Below are positions 1 to 9,021 of a DNA stretch of 64,000 nt, one piece after another. The notes below the pieces were generated by a model. That model saw only the letters and a program-made list of their open reading frames with translations. It was not told where the DNA came from and did no database searches. Source of the DNA: a bacterium (GTDB taxonomy: Bacteria > Orphanbacterota > Orphanbacteria > Orphanbacterales > Orphanbacteraceae); assembly GCA_025782575.1 (NCBI GenBank), contig JALGYY010000010.1, positions 1-64,000 of the forward strand. The letters run 5' to 3'. The first letter of the stretch is position 1. The number at the start of each line of letters is the position of its first letter. A program made the translations under genes and the position numbers.

Positions 1-66
1 TGGATTTTTGGACAGCCTCACATGGGTGTGATTCCGGGAATCCTCCTTCTGGAAAAGGTCGCCATT

Positions 67-555
67 CTATTCTCGGTTCGGGGTGTTGTCAGCCGGCTCG
101 ATCAAGCCGATCGGTCGCACGGATTCTCGCACAGTCGGCGCAGTCTGATGGGAAGCGACGATCTTTTCAATCTCGACAAATGTCTTTCCGGAGACCGAAC
201 GAAGGATCTCTTCCGGATTCCCCTCAGCAAGGAGGCGGCCGATCTTGGCGAGGCCACACACGGTGATCTTGCGATCCACCAGGAGCATTCTTGCCGCTGG
301 GAATTTTTTCATACATCTGGCGGCGGCGATGAACCGCCCCGTTTTGGATGGGGAGTAGCGCCATCGGCAAGTGCAGAAGGCAAACAGGGATGAGTAGCCT
401 TCCTTCAAATAGAGAGATCGTTTGTCGATTTCATTCAGGCATTCGAGAATGGAAATCAGCAATGCATGTTCGTTTCGAACCGCCCGATCTCCTTCTTGAA
501 TCACGGCATTGTTGGAAAGCTGCTCGATCGATCGCTTCGTCTTCGTCGTCATCAT
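67..555 (-). CDS. HNH-endonuclease-family N-terminal domain protein, short
   Basis: This 162-aa protein resembles the N-terminal helical region found before the HNH nuclease domain in large bacterial HNH families: a 'CLNEIDKR..YLKEGYSSLF' helix, then a 'YSPSKTGRFIAAAR' stretch and a 'GNPEEILRSVSGKT' segment. I chose the ATG at 555 because a GAGGAG motif sits 6 bases upstream; an in-frame upstream extension to 648 has no such site. No HNH motif is present before the stop at 67, so the protein is about half the usual family length. It may be a regulatory remnant or a gene broken near the window edge. Family assignment is by remembered sequence pattern only. Confidence 0.55.
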   Translation of the reverse strand: MMTTKTKRSIEQLSNNAVIQEGDRAVRNEHALLISILECLNEIDKRSLYLKEGYSSLFAFCTCRWRYSPSKTGRFIAAARCMKKFPAARMLLVDRKITVCGLAKIGRLLAEGNPEEILRSVSGKTFVEIEKIVASHQTAPTVRESVRPIGLIEPADNTPNRE

Positions 556-1013
556 CTTCTTCTCCTCTTGGCAATCCACCCTGATCGCTCCGTGCCCCAA
601 AGACATTCTAACACCCCCATTTTCGGCTTCGTGGGAGGCGCTGCACAAGGAGCTATCTGGGATTTTGCAAATCCAACTAGGAAATCGATTCCAAACGATT
701 CACGATAGCGAGAGCTCTTCGAGTGGGGAGCCAGAGGGTCACTCGCGACAGTGCAGACTGGCTGGTCCCAGAATGTGTCAAGCAATATTTATTGAAATCG
801 ATAGAAAATCTAAACTAATCGGGGGACAAGAGGCGGAATTATGATCGGAACTGACGGGATAACACATACGTCTCCGGACAGCGCCGGAAGAAAGCCCGGC
901 CGAGGTTCGCCAAGATCGATTCGTACTGCGATTCTCCGTGACTCAGGATGTGATGCTGATAATTCAGATAGCAAGGAAGGCGAAGAGCAAGCGGGCATTG
1001 AGCGCGGCGTGCT

Positions 1014-1137
1014 AGCTGTCACTCCCGGGACCCCGACCGGTTGTTGAGAGGAGACACTTGGCCGGATATTCAGCGAGCTGTCACTCCCGGGACGCTGACC
1101 GGCCGATGAGTGGAAGCACCTGGTCGGTCTTCCGGGA
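1014..1137. repeat. 62-bp imperfect tandem duplication
   Basis: Two units, 1014-1075 and 1076-1137, both begin AGCTGTCACTCCCGGGAC. The first 27 bases differ at two positions; the rest diverges, and I find no third unit. The function is unknown. It lies about 80 bases upstream of the candidate promoter of the pyrimidine operon. Confidence 0.6.
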
Positions 1138-1215
1138 GCGGCTGCATACCCGGTCGGGCACACCGGATACTGCGTCAAGACTGCCAAAAGTGGAGATCCT
1201 CCCGGAGCCTGGCCC

Positions 1216-1245
1216 TTGACACTTGTCGCGCTGCTCATGTAAATT
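1216..1245 (+). promoter_or_regulatory. Candidate sigma-70 promoter of the pyrimidine operon
   Basis: A perfect -35 TTGACA at 1216-1221 is followed after 18 bases by TAAATT at 1240-1245, about 70 bases ahead of the first gene of the operon. The -10 match is only 4 of 6. Confidence 0.45.
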
Positions 1246-1291
1246 CAATGAATCCATTGCACTAACCGGAACCATGCTGTCGTTCCGATCC

Positions 1292-1308
1292 CCTCCGTTG
1301 AAAGGAGG
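1292..1308 (+). promoter_or_regulatory. Hairpin masking the Shine-Dalgarno of the first operon gene
   Basis: CCTCC (1292-1296) can pair with the ribosome site GGAGG (1304-1308) across a 7-base loop. The GTG start is at 1314. A 5-bp stem is weak, so translational control is only a possibility. Confidence 0.3.
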
Positions 1309-1313
1309 CGTCC

Positions 1314-2192
1314 GTGGCGCGTATCATAAAAAGTGGTCTCATACAGACATCGAATCCTATTTCGACTGACAGCTCCATCGAGAAAATCAAAGAAGCCTAC
1401 ATGGAGAAAGTGCTTCCGTTCATCGAGAGCGCAGGCAAGCAAGGTGTGCAGGTTCTTTGTCTCCAGGAGCTCTTCAACGGCCCTTACTTCTGTGCGAGCC
1501 AGGACACCCGCTGGTATGACATGACCGAGCAGGTTCCCGACGGACCGACCACAAAACTGTTTCAGGAAATCGCGAAGAAACACAACATGGTAATCGTGCT
1601 CCCGATCTATGAAGAGGAGCGTACAGGGACGTACTACAACACTGCGGCCGTGATCGACGCCGATGGCAAGTACCTCGGCAAGTACAGGAAGACACACATC
1701 CCCCATTGCCACCCCGGGTTCTGGGAAAAGTTCTTCTTCAAGCCGGGCAATCTCGGCTATCCGGTGTTTCAGACGGCGATAGGAACAGTTGGCGTATACA
1801 TCTGCTACGATCGCCACTTTCCTGAGGGGGCGCGGGCACTCGGCCTCGCGGGAGCCGAAATCGTGTTCAATCCGTCGGCTACTGTCGCCGGTCTATCGGA
1901 ATATCTGTGGGAGCTGGAGCAACCGGCACATGCCGTTGCCAACTGCTATTTCATCGGCGCCATCAACCGGGTCGGCACGGAAGCCCCCTGGTCGATCGGC
2001 GAGTTCTACGGAAAAAGCTACTTCTGCAACCCCCGGGGCCAGATCATCAAGCAGGCATCACGAGACCAGGATGAGCTGCTTGTCGAGGATCTGGACTTCG
2101 ACGAGATCGAAGAGGTTCGACGGGTCTGGCAGTTCTATCGTGACCGCCGGCCTGAGATGTACGATTCATTGACCGACCAGGCAAAATCCTGA
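1314..2192 (+). CDS. Beta-ureidopropionase (carbon-nitrogen hydrolase)
   Basis: This cytoplasmic nitrilase-superfamily amidase probably hydrolyses N-carbamoyl-beta-alanine to beta-alanine, CO2 and ammonia, the last step of reductive uracil breakdown. The catalytic triad is visible: Glu52 in 'CLQELFN', Lys126 in 'GKYRKTHIP' and Cys164 in 'YICYDRHFPE'. The length of 292 aa fits the family. The start is GTG, chosen because AAAGGAGG lies just upstream. It heads a five-gene operon with aminotransferase, permease and preTA, which favours the pyrimidine substrate over N-carbamoylputrescine, the main alternative for this family. Confidence 0.88.
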   Translation: MARIIKSGLIQTSNPISTDSSIEKIKEAYMEKVLPFIESAGKQGVQVLCLQELFNGPYFCASQDTRWYDMTEQVPDGPTTKLFQEIAKKHNMVIVLPIYEEERTGTYYNTAAVIDADGKYLGKYRKTHIPHCHPGFWEKFFFKPGNLGYPVFQTAIGTVGVYICYDRHFPEGARALGLAGAEIVFNPSATVAGLSEYLWELEQPAHAVANCYFIGAINRVGTEAPWSIGEFYGKSYFCNPRGQIIKQASRDQDELLVEDLDFDEIEEVRRVWQFYRDRRPEMYDSLTDQAKS

Positions 2193-2216
2193 GCGAAAAG
2201 AGAAAAGAGCGACCTC

Positions 2217-3503
2217 ATGAACCGTGAAGAACTTATCAAGAAGCAAAAGGAATACCTCTGGCCTTCGGTAGCGACCTACTACAAGGAACCGCTCGTCCTC
2301 GAACGGGGAGAGGGAACCACACTCTACGATAAGGACGGCACCGAATATCTGGATTTCTTCGGCGGCATTCTCACCGTCAGCACCGGCCACTGCAATCCCG
2401 ATATCGTCGAGCAGACGAATGCGCAGAATGCCAAACTGCAGCACAGCTCCACGCTCTATATTACGGAGCCGCAGGTCAAGCTCGCCGAAAAGATCGCATC
2501 GATCGCGCCAGGCCGCTTGAAGAAGAGTTTCTTCACGAACTCAGGCACAGAGGCGAATGAAACTGCCATCATGATCGCGAAGATTCACACCGACCGTCAG
2601 GAGGTCGTTGCGCTTCGCCATGGCTACAGCGGCCGCTCGGCGCTCGCCATGACCCTTACCGCTCACGCAAGCTGGCGCGCCACGGGCACCCAGATTCTCG
2701 GCATCAAGCATGCCGCGAACGCTTACTGCTATCGATGCCCGTTCGGCCTCACCTATCCAAGCTGCAAAGTGCAGTGCGCCCAGGACGTGGATGAAGTGAT
2801 CAAGACGACCACTTCGGGCAAGATCGCCGCGTTTCTCGCCGAGCCGGTGCAGGGCGTCGGCGGGTTTATCATTCCGCCGCCCGAGTACTTCGGAATCGTC
2901 TTCGACATCGTGAAGAAATATGACGGTCTCTATATATCAGACGAAGTGCAGACCGGTTTCGCCCGAACAGGAAAACACTGGTTCGGAATTTCCCACTGGG
3001 GAGTCGAGCCGGACATCATGGTAATGGCGAAAGGAATCGCGAACGGCGCGCCTATGGGAGCTACGATCGCCACACCTGAAGTCGCCGACTCATTCACGGG
3101 GCTCACGATTTCCACATACGGTGGTAACCCGGTCTCCTCGACCGCTGCGAGCGCCACGATCGAGTTCATCGAAAAGGAAGGACTGCTCGATCAGGTAGCA
3201 GAGAATGGGGAATACTTCGGTGAGGGGCTGAAACGCCTTCAGAGCAAGTACGATGTCATCGGCGATGTCCGCGGGATCGGGCTCATGCAGGGGCTCGAGC
3301 TCGTGAATGACCGGGAAAGCAGGGAGCCGGCCACCGAAGCGACGGCGCAGCTCTTCGAAGAGACGAAGAAGAGAAAACTGCTGATCGGCAAGGGCGGGCT
3401 TTACGGGAATGTGATCCGGATCACGCCGGCGCTTACCGTCAGCAAGGCGGAAATCGATCGCGCACTCGAGCTGCTCGACGAATCGTTACAGGCGATGAAA
3501 TAG
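2217..3503 (+). CDS. Class III PLP aminotransferase, likely beta-alanine/3-aminoisobutyrate
   Basis: A 428-aa fold-type I aminotransferase related to AGXT2. The PLP lysine lies in 'VMAKGIANG', and the cofactor-binding segments 'FFTNSGTEANE' and 'YISDEVQTGFARTG' are intact. In this operon it most plausibly passes the amino group of beta-alanine or 3-aminoisobutyrate to pyruvate or glyoxylate, giving malonate or methylmalonate semialdehyde. It has an unusual cysteine-rich stretch 'AYCYRCPFG...CKVQC' around residues 165-190, which I recall from AGXT2-like bacterial members. It starts 25 bases after the ureidopropionase gene. The exact substrate is inferred from context only. Confidence 0.85.
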   Translation: MNREELIKKQKEYLWPSVATYYKEPLVLERGEGTTLYDKDGTEYLDFFGGILTVSTGHCNPDIVEQTNAQNAKLQHSSTLYITEPQVKLAEKIASIAPGRLKKSFFTNSGTEANETAIMIAKIHTDRQEVVALRHGYSGRSALAMTLTAHASWRATGTQILGIKHAANAYCYRCPFGLTYPSCKVQCAQDVDEVIKTTTSGKIAAFLAEPVQGVGGFIIPPPEYFGIVFDIVKKYDGLYISDEVQTGFARTGKHWFGISHWGVEPDIMVMAKGIANGAPMGATIATPEVADSFTGLTISTYGGNPVSSTAASATIEFIEKEGLLDQVAENGEYFGEGLKRLQSKYDVIGDVRGIGLMQGLELVNDRESREPATEATAQLFEETKKRKLLIGKGGLYGNVIRITPALTVSKAEIDRALELLDESLQAMK

Positions 3504-3528
3504 CGGTCAGACAACTGTCAGGAGTGCG

Positions 3529-4962
3529 ATGACGGAATCGATCACCAGCCGCATTATCTACAAACTCGGCGATAAGCCTCCGTTTCCGCGCGCCCTTCTA
3601 CTGGCCACCCAACATGTACTCACCATGTTCGGCGCTACTGTTTCGGTGCCGCTGCTGCTCGGCCCGCTCATGGGAATGAATGCTCCGCAGATCGCCACGC
3701 TTATCAGTTCAGTCATGCTCTGTTCCGGACTCGCCACATTCGTTCAGATTACGATCGGGAGCAGGCTACCCATTATTCAGGGAGTCTCTTTTTCGTTTCT
3801 TGGCCCTTTCTTCGCCATCATCGCCTCTTGCAACAAGGACGGCCCGCTCACCATGCAGTACATCGCAGGCGCCGTCATACTCGGCAGCCTGGTGGAGATG
3901 GCTATCGGTTGGTTCGGTCTGATCGGTAAAATCCGAAAAGTACTCTCCCCGGTCGTCATCGGACCCGTGATCATTTTGATCAGCCTTTCGCTCTTTGAAG
4001 TGGGTGCTCCCAAAGCGGGCACATACTGGCCGGTAGCGGGATTCGTCATCGTTCTCATTATTCTCTTTTCGCAGATTCTCTCCAGGCGATCCCTCCTGTT
4101 CCGTCTCTTCCCGATCATTCTGGCAATCGTCATCGGCTATCTCACGGCCCTCGGCGGATCTCTCTCAGGGCTCTTTCCCCCGGGACACCCGGCACACGTC
4201 TCACTCGCCACGGTCGGGCAGACCTCCTGGTTCAAGCCCATCGACACGATCTTCTTTCCCTGGGGGATGCCGAAATTCAGCCTCGCCTTCTTCTTCGCCG
4301 TTCTCGCGAGCTACCTCGCCTCCATGGTGGAGTCGATCGGCGATTATCACGCAGTCTCGTATCTTTCCGGCGCAGGTGATCCCAGTTCCAAACAGCTCTC
4401 CCGAGGAATCGGCGCAGAAGGGATCGGCTGTTTTATCACCGGATGTCTCGGCGGATTCGCCAGCACAAGCTATTCGGAAAATATCGGACTGATCGGCATC
4501 ACCCGTGTGGCGTCGCGATATGTCGTGCTCATCGGCGCGGGCGTTCTCGTGTTTCTGGGATTGTTCACCAAATTCGGCGCGCTCTGCGCGACCATTCCCG
4601 AACCTGTGGTGGGAGCTCTCTATTGCACGCTCTTCGGATTGATCGCCGGCATCGGAATTCAGCAGATATCCAAAGCCGATCTTTACTCGGACCGGAACCT
4701 GCTGATCATCGGATTCTCCCTGTTCATGGGGCTATCGGTACCGGCGTTCTTCAAAGGTGTTCCTGCCCTCGGATATGCTCCCGGATCAGAGTGGTTCTCG
4801 GCGAACTTCCCCAAATCCATTGCTGATATCATCAACGCCATCGGTACGACCGGTATGGCCGTGTCGGCTATACTCGGTCTCATACTGGATAACGTGATCC
4901 CCGGCACAGAGGAAGAGCGCGGCCTCGTTCGCGATAATCAGGGCGAACAGACACCCGTTTGA
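3529..4962 (+). CDS. NCS2-family nucleobase permease (uracil/xanthine type)
   Basis: A 477-aa polytopic inner-membrane protein of the nucleobase:cation symporter-2 family. It opens with the typical 'LLATQHVLTMFGATVSVPLLLG' region, followed by 'PIIQGVSFSFLGPF' and 'SMVESIGDYHAVS', which carries the conserved substrate-site glutamate. The motif 'GSTSYSENIG' found in many relatives reads 'FASTSYSENIGLIG' here. About 12-14 hydrophobic segments are visible. AGGAG precedes the ATG. Its place between the aminotransferase and preT points to uptake of uracil or thymine for catabolism. Xanthine or urate transport cannot be excluded from sequence. Confidence 0.88.
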   Translation: MTESITSRIIYKLGDKPPFPRALLLATQHVLTMFGATVSVPLLLGPLMGMNAPQIATLISSVMLCSGLATFVQITIGSRLPIIQGVSFSFLGPFFAIIASCNKDGPLTMQYIAGAVILGSLVEMAIGWFGLIGKIRKVLSPVVIGPVIILISLSLFEVGAPKAGTYWPVAGFVIVLIILFSQILSRRSLLFRLFPIILAIVIGYLTALGGSLSGLFPPGHPAHVSLATVGQTSWFKPIDTIFFPWGMPKFSLAFFFAVLASYLASMVESIGDYHAVSYLSGAGDPSSKQLSRGIGAEGIGCFITGCLGGFASTSYSENIGLIGITRVASRYVVLIGAGVLVFLGLFTKFGALCATIPEPVVGALYCTLFGLIAGIGIQQISKADLYSDRNLLIIGFSLFMGLSVPAFFKGVPALGYAPGSEWFSANFPKSIADIINAIGTTGMAVSAILGLILDNVIPGTEEERGLVRDNQGEQTPV

Positions 4963-4989
4963 TCGGGCCATGGAATGGAAAGGACCTGC

Positions 4990-6372
4990 ATGAGAAAGAG
5001 AAAGCTCGCTCCCAAGTTAACGCCCGGAGAGGCGAAGGAGCGCTGGGCGGACGCGCACCCCCCGTTTTCGCATGATGAGTATGTGCATGAAGCGAACCGG
5101 TGTCTTTACTGCTACGAAGCGCCGTGCATCGTCGCCTGCCCGACCCAAATCGACATCCCGTCTTTTATCAAAAAGATCGCGTTTGACGATCTTAAGGGAT
5201 CGGCGAGGACGATTCTGGAAGCGAACCCGCTCGGTGGGTCGTGTGCGCGCGTCTGTCCTACTGAAGTGCTCTGCGAGGGAGCCTGTGTGTACAACCGCTG
5301 GGATCGCCCGCCGATTCTGATCGGACGTCTCCAGCAGGTCGCCATGGATCACGTGTTTGAAGAGAAGTACGAGCCCCTTCCGCCCGAACCCAAACGTCCC
5401 GAGAAGATCGCGGTAGTCGGAGCGGGACCTGCCGGGCTTTCCTGCGCCGCCGTGCTGGCCCGCAAAGGTTACGGCGTCACGATCTACGACGCCCAGGAGA
5501 AAGCAGGGGGCTTGAACACCTATGGAGTCGCGATGTACAAGGCGACGCCGAAGTACTCGCTCCGGGAGGTCGCGTCGATCCGAAAACTGGGTGTTCGCTT
5601 TCGCCAGGGCGTTCGGATCGGTAACAGGATCAAAGTCTCCGATCTTCTCTCCGGGAACGCCGCCGTCTTTATGGGGCCCGGCCTGGGGAAAGAGACCAGG
5701 CTCGGAATTCCGGGGGAAAATCTGCGGGGCGTCATGCCTGCTCTCGATTTCCTCGAGGAGATTCATGTCAAACCGGTCGACACAGTACGGGCGGGTAACA
5801 CTGTGGTCATAGTCGGTTGCGGTAATACGGCGATCGATGCGGCGCGAGCGGCGAAGCGGCTCGGCGCGACAAATGTCATCGTCTTATACAGGCGCACCGA
5901 AAATGAGATGCCCGCCTATCAGAAAGAGCACGACGAAGCCGTAGCAGAAGGCTGCGAATTCCGCTGGCTCACAAATCCTGTGAAGATCATGGGGCGGGGA
6001 ACGGTGACGGGAATCCGATGCGTCACGATGAAACTCGGGGCGAAAGATGCGTCGGGGCGCAGGCGACCGGTGCCTGTTAAAGGCTCCGAGCACACGATCG
6101 AATGTGACCAGGTGGTCTATTCCATCGGTCAGGGGGTGGACACGACATTCATGGCAGCGATCGAGGGGCTCAAGACCGATCGAAAGGGGCTGGTGAGGGT
6201 GAATGCAGAATCCATGGAGACATCGGTCCCCCGGCTCTTCGCCGGAGGGGATTGTATTAACGGCGGCAAGGAAGTGGTGAACGCCGCGCAAGATGGCAAA
6301 GTCGCCGCGAACGCAATCAACGAAATGATCAAGAATGCGAAGGGAGTGCCCCATGACCGATCTCACAGCTGA
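4990..6372 (+). CDS. preT: NAD-dependent dihydropyrimidine dehydrogenase, subunit PreT
   Basis: Electron-input subunit of the bacterial dihydropyrimidine dehydrogenase, which reduces uracil and thymine with NADH. Two N-terminal cysteine clusters, 'CLYCYEAPCIVACP' and 'CARVCPTEVLCEGAC', form the Fe-S part. A two-dinucleotide flavoprotein follows, with 'VVGAGPAGLSCA' for FAD and 'VIVGCGNTAIDAA' for NAD(P)H, and a C-terminal 'FAGGDCINGGKEVV' flavin motif. I prefer the ATG at 4990 over 4975 because AAAGGA lies 5 bases before it. The gene overlaps preA by about 20 bases. It resembles the N-terminal half of mammalian DPYD; a GltD-like protein is the alternative but preA next door argues against it. 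Confidence 0.9.
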   Translation: MRKRKLAPKLTPGEAKERWADAHPPFSHDEYVHEANRCLYCYEAPCIVACPTQIDIPSFIKKIAFDDLKGSARTILEANPLGGSCARVCPTEVLCEGACVYNRWDRPPILIGRLQQVAMDHVFEEKYEPLPPEPKRPEKIAVVGAGPAGLSCAAVLARKGYGVTIYDAQEKAGGLNTYGVAMYKATPKYSLREVASIRKLGVRFRQGVRIGNRIKVSDLLSGNAAVFMGPGLGKETRLGIPGENLRGVMPALDFLEEIHVKPVDTVRAGNTVVIVGCGNTAIDAARAAKRLGATNVIVLYRRTENEMPAYQKEHDEAVAEGCEFRWLTNPVKIMGRGTVTGIRCVTMKLGAKDASGRRRPVPVKGSEHTIECDQVVYSIGQGVDTTFMAAIEGLKTDRKGLVRVNAESMETSVPRLFAGGDCINGGKEVVNAAQDGKVAANAINEMIKNAKGVPHDRSHS

Positions 6373-7603
6373 TCTCGCCGGCATTCGTTCGCCTAACCCG
6401 TTCTGGCTCGCATCCGGACCGCCCACCAACACCGAATACCAGGTGGCGCGCGCGTTCGACGCCGGCTGGGGAGGTGCTGTCTGGAAAACGGTGGGCGAGC
6501 CGATCGTCAATGTCTCCTCCCGGTACTCGTCGGTCGACCTTGGCGGCAGACGGATGATGGGCCTGAACAACATCGAACTGATCACCGACCGCACGATCGA
6601 AGACAACCTGCGGGAGATCGAATCGATCAAGCGGACCTATCCCGACCACGCCGTTATCGTTTCGCTCATGGTGGAATCCAAGCGAGAAGTGTGGCATGAA
6701 ATCGTCAAGCGCTCCGAAGACACCGGAGCCGATGGCCTGGAGCTGAATTTCGGCTGCCCACACGGCATGTCGGAACGGGGAATGGGCTCAGCCGTAGGCC
6801 AGGTTCCTGAATACGCCGAGATGATTACCGGATGGGTCAAAGAAGTCGCCCGGACGCCTGTAATTGCGAAACTCACGCCGAACGTAACCGATGTCAGGCC
6901 GATCGCACAGGCCGCGTTCCGGGGAGGCGCGGACGCCGTCTCCCTCATCAACACCATCAACTCGATCACCGGCGTCAATCTCGATACGCTTGTCCCGAGC
7001 CCCACAGTGGCCGGCCTCACCTCACACGGGGGTTACTGCGGGCCGGCGGTCAAGCCGATCGCTCTCAACATGGTTTCGTCGATTGCGGCGGATCCCGAAG
7101 CGCCTATTCCGATCTCAGGGATAGGGGGAATCGAAAAATGGCAGGACGCCGCGGAGTTCATTCTGCTCGGTTCTTCGAACGTGCAGGTCTGCACAGCGGT
7201 TATGCATTATGGATTTCGAATTATCGAAGAGTTGACCGGCGGGCTCGCTACTTGGATGGAATCGAAGGGCTTCGAAACGATCGAGGACTTTCGCGGTAAG
7301 ACGGTCGAGACCGTGACCAATTGGAACGATCTGGATCTCAGTTATAAAGTCGTCGCCGAGATCGACAGGAAGACTTGCATCAACTGCAAGCTCTGCTACA
7401 TCGCCTGCGAAGACGGCGCTCACCAGTCGATCGAGCTCGTGAAGAGCAAAGGGGAATTTTGGCCCAAAGTGATGGACGACCTCTGCGTAGGTTGTAATCT
7501 CTGCCATCTCGTCTGCCCGGTGGACGGTTGTATCCAGATGGTCGAAGTAGACGCCGGCAAGGGTGATACATGGAAGAAACGAATGGCGAAACTCGAGGGA
7601 TAA
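6353..7603 (+). CDS. preA: NAD-dependent dihydropyrimidine dehydrogenase, subunit PreA
   Basis: Catalytic subunit that reduces the pyrimidine ring on FMN. The dihydroorotate-dehydrogenase-like barrel spans roughly residues 1-310, with the catalytic cysteine loop 'SHGGYCGPAVKP'. A C-terminal double ferredoxin domain holds 'CINCKLCYIACEDG' and 'CVGCNLCHLVCPVDGC'. The start is set at the ATG at 6353, which follows AAGGGAG; an in-frame ATG at 6335 lacks a site. It overlaps the end of preT, a sign of coupled translation of the two subunits. The stop codon overlaps the start of the next gene in a TAATG. Confidence 0.92.
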   Translation: MTDLTADLAGIRSPNPFWLASGPPTNTEYQVARAFDAGWGGAVWKTVGEPIVNVSSRYSSVDLGGRRMMGLNNIELITDRTIEDNLREIESIKRTYPDHAVIVSLMVESKREVWHEIVKRSEDTGADGLELNFGCPHGMSERGMGSAVGQVPEYAEMITGWVKEVARTPVIAKLTPNVTDVRPIAQAAFRGGADAVSLINTINSITGVNLDTLVPSPTVAGLTSHGGYCGPAVKPIALNMVSSIAADPEAPIPISGIGGIEKWQDAAEFILLGSSNVQVCTAVMHYGFRIIEELTGGLATWMESKGFETIEDFRGKTVETVTNWNDLDLSYKVVAEIDRKTCINCKLCYIACEDGAHQSIELVKSKGEFWPKVMDDLCVGCNLCHLVCPVDGCIQMVEVDAGKGDTWKKRMAKLEG

Positions 7604-9021
7604 TGGCGGGGCGACATACAATAGCACCCCTCATACTCTTACTCTCCCTCTTGCTTACTCTCGGGTGCCGGTCGGTTCAGGCGACAGATGACTGGAGATC
7701 ATGGGCATCCACCCCGCCCATGGGCTGGAACAGCTACGACGCCTATCATGGCGCTATCACGGAGAATCAGTTCAAAGCATGCGTGGATATACTGGCAGAC
7801 AAGTATCTTGCTTCAGGTTATGAATACGCAGTAGTCGACTTCTGCTGGTTCAATCCCGGTCCCGAGAATTGGGATCCCGATAACTGGACGTCGTTTCCCG
7901 TCGATCAGAAATGGAACGAGGATGGGAGCTATTCTCCCACGATGGCCATGGATGAATACGGCCGTTTCCTGCCTGCACCCAACCGATTTCCATCAGCGGC
8001 TGACGGCAGAGGTTTCAAACCGATTGCCGACTACGTGCATTCCAAAGGGATGAAATTCGGGATTCACATTATCCGCGGCATTCCCCGTCAGGCCGTCGCT
8101 GAAAAGATGCCTATCAAAGGGACAGAACAGACCGCCGATCAGGTGATTCATTACAAGGAAAGCGCTTGGACGAATAACACCCACATCGTGGACATTTCCA
8201 AGCCGGGCGCCCAGGAGTACTATGACTCGATTTTTGGGCTCTACGCCGAGTGGGGAGTCGATTTTGTAAAAGCGGACAACACGATGAAGTCCTTTTATCG
8301 TGCAGGTGAAATTGAAATGATGCACCGGGCTATCTTGAAATGCGGCCGCCCCATCGTGCTCAGTCAGTCATGGGGAGAAGCACCACTTTCGTTCGCCGAT
8401 CATCTCGACAGCACATCGAACATGTGGCGCATTTCCGGCGATTTCTGGGATCGCTGGGACCAGGTCGATCATATGTTTGATCTTTGCTCCCGGTGGGTCC
8501 CCTATATCGGTAATGGTACCTGGCCGGACGCTGATATGCTGCCTGTCGGAAATTTACGAGTCGGCGGATTCCCCGGCCTGGATGATGAGCACCTGACAAA
8601 ACTTTCCGACGTAGAGATCAAAACTATGATGACACTCTGGTGTATTGCACGGTCACCGCTCATGTGGGGCGGCGACCCCGTAACCACACCGGCGGAGTAC
8701 GAAAAGTATCTACGCAATAGCGAAGTGATCGCCGTCAATCAGCAGAGCGAGAATAACCGCGAAATATTCAACCGGCGACAAAAGAGAGTATGGATAGCGG
8801 ACGTCCCTGACTCGAAAGATAAATATATCGCTTTGTTCAATCTTCACGACGACGAACGGCGAGATGTCACTTTTCAGTATTTCTGGTCAAAACTGACCGG
8901 CGCTTACCATGTCCGCGATCTCTGGCGGCGAGAGGACATTGGTACTTTTGAAACAAAATTCACGCAAACGCTCGAAAGCCATGCAAGTGGGTTGTATCGG
9001 CTTTCGCCGGCGACAGATTAA
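7603..9021 (+). CDS. Exported GH27-type alpha-galactosidase-like lipoprotein
   Basis: A 472-aa glycoside hydrolase of the clan D/GH27 type. 'TPPMGWNSYDAYHG' opens the barrel. The likely nucleophile is Asp225 in 'DFVKADN' and the acid/base Asp280 in 'RISGDFWDRWD' (numbered from the ATG at 7603). A C-terminal beta domain begins near 'VWIADVPDSKDKY'. The first 22 residues form a hydrophobic signal ending in 'LTLGC', a plausible lipobox, so it is probably membrane-anchored outside the cytoplasm. The start overlaps the preA stop (TAATG) with GAGGG just before it. No link with pyrimidine catabolism is obvious, and substrate specificity is unknown. Confidence 0.8.
   Translation: MAGRHTIAPLILLLSLLLTLGCRSVQATDDWRSWASTPPMGWNSYDAYHGAITENQFKACVDILADKYLASGYEYAVVDFCWFNPGPENWDPDNWTSFPVDQKWNEDGSYSPTMAMDEYGRFLPAPNRFPSAADGRGFKPIADYVHSKGMKFGIHIIRGIPRQAVAEKMPIKGTEQTADQVIHYKESAWTNNTHIVDISKPGAQEYYDSIFGLYAEWGVDFVKADNTMKSFYRAGEIEMMHRAILKCGRPIVLSQSWGEAPLSFADHLDSTSNMWRISGDFWDRWDQVDHMFDLCSRWVPYIGNGTWPDADMLPVGNLRVGGFPGLDDEHLTKLSDVEIKTMMTLWCIARSPLMWGGDPVTTPAEYEKYLRNSEVIAVNQQSENNREIFNRRQKRVWIADVPDSKDKYIALFNLHDDERRDVTFQYFWSKLTGAYHVRDLWRREDIGTFETKFTQTLESHASGLYRLSPATD

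Larger units (their letters stand above)
556..1313. other. 758-bp gap without a supported gene
   Basis: Several short ORFs lie here on both strands but none has a good ribosome site or a recognisable product. The gap holds an imperfect 62-bp tandem duplication (1014-1137), a candidate promoter (1216-1245) and a small hairpin that covers the Shine-Dalgarno site of the next gene (1292-1308). Nothing else stands out. Confidence 0.5.
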
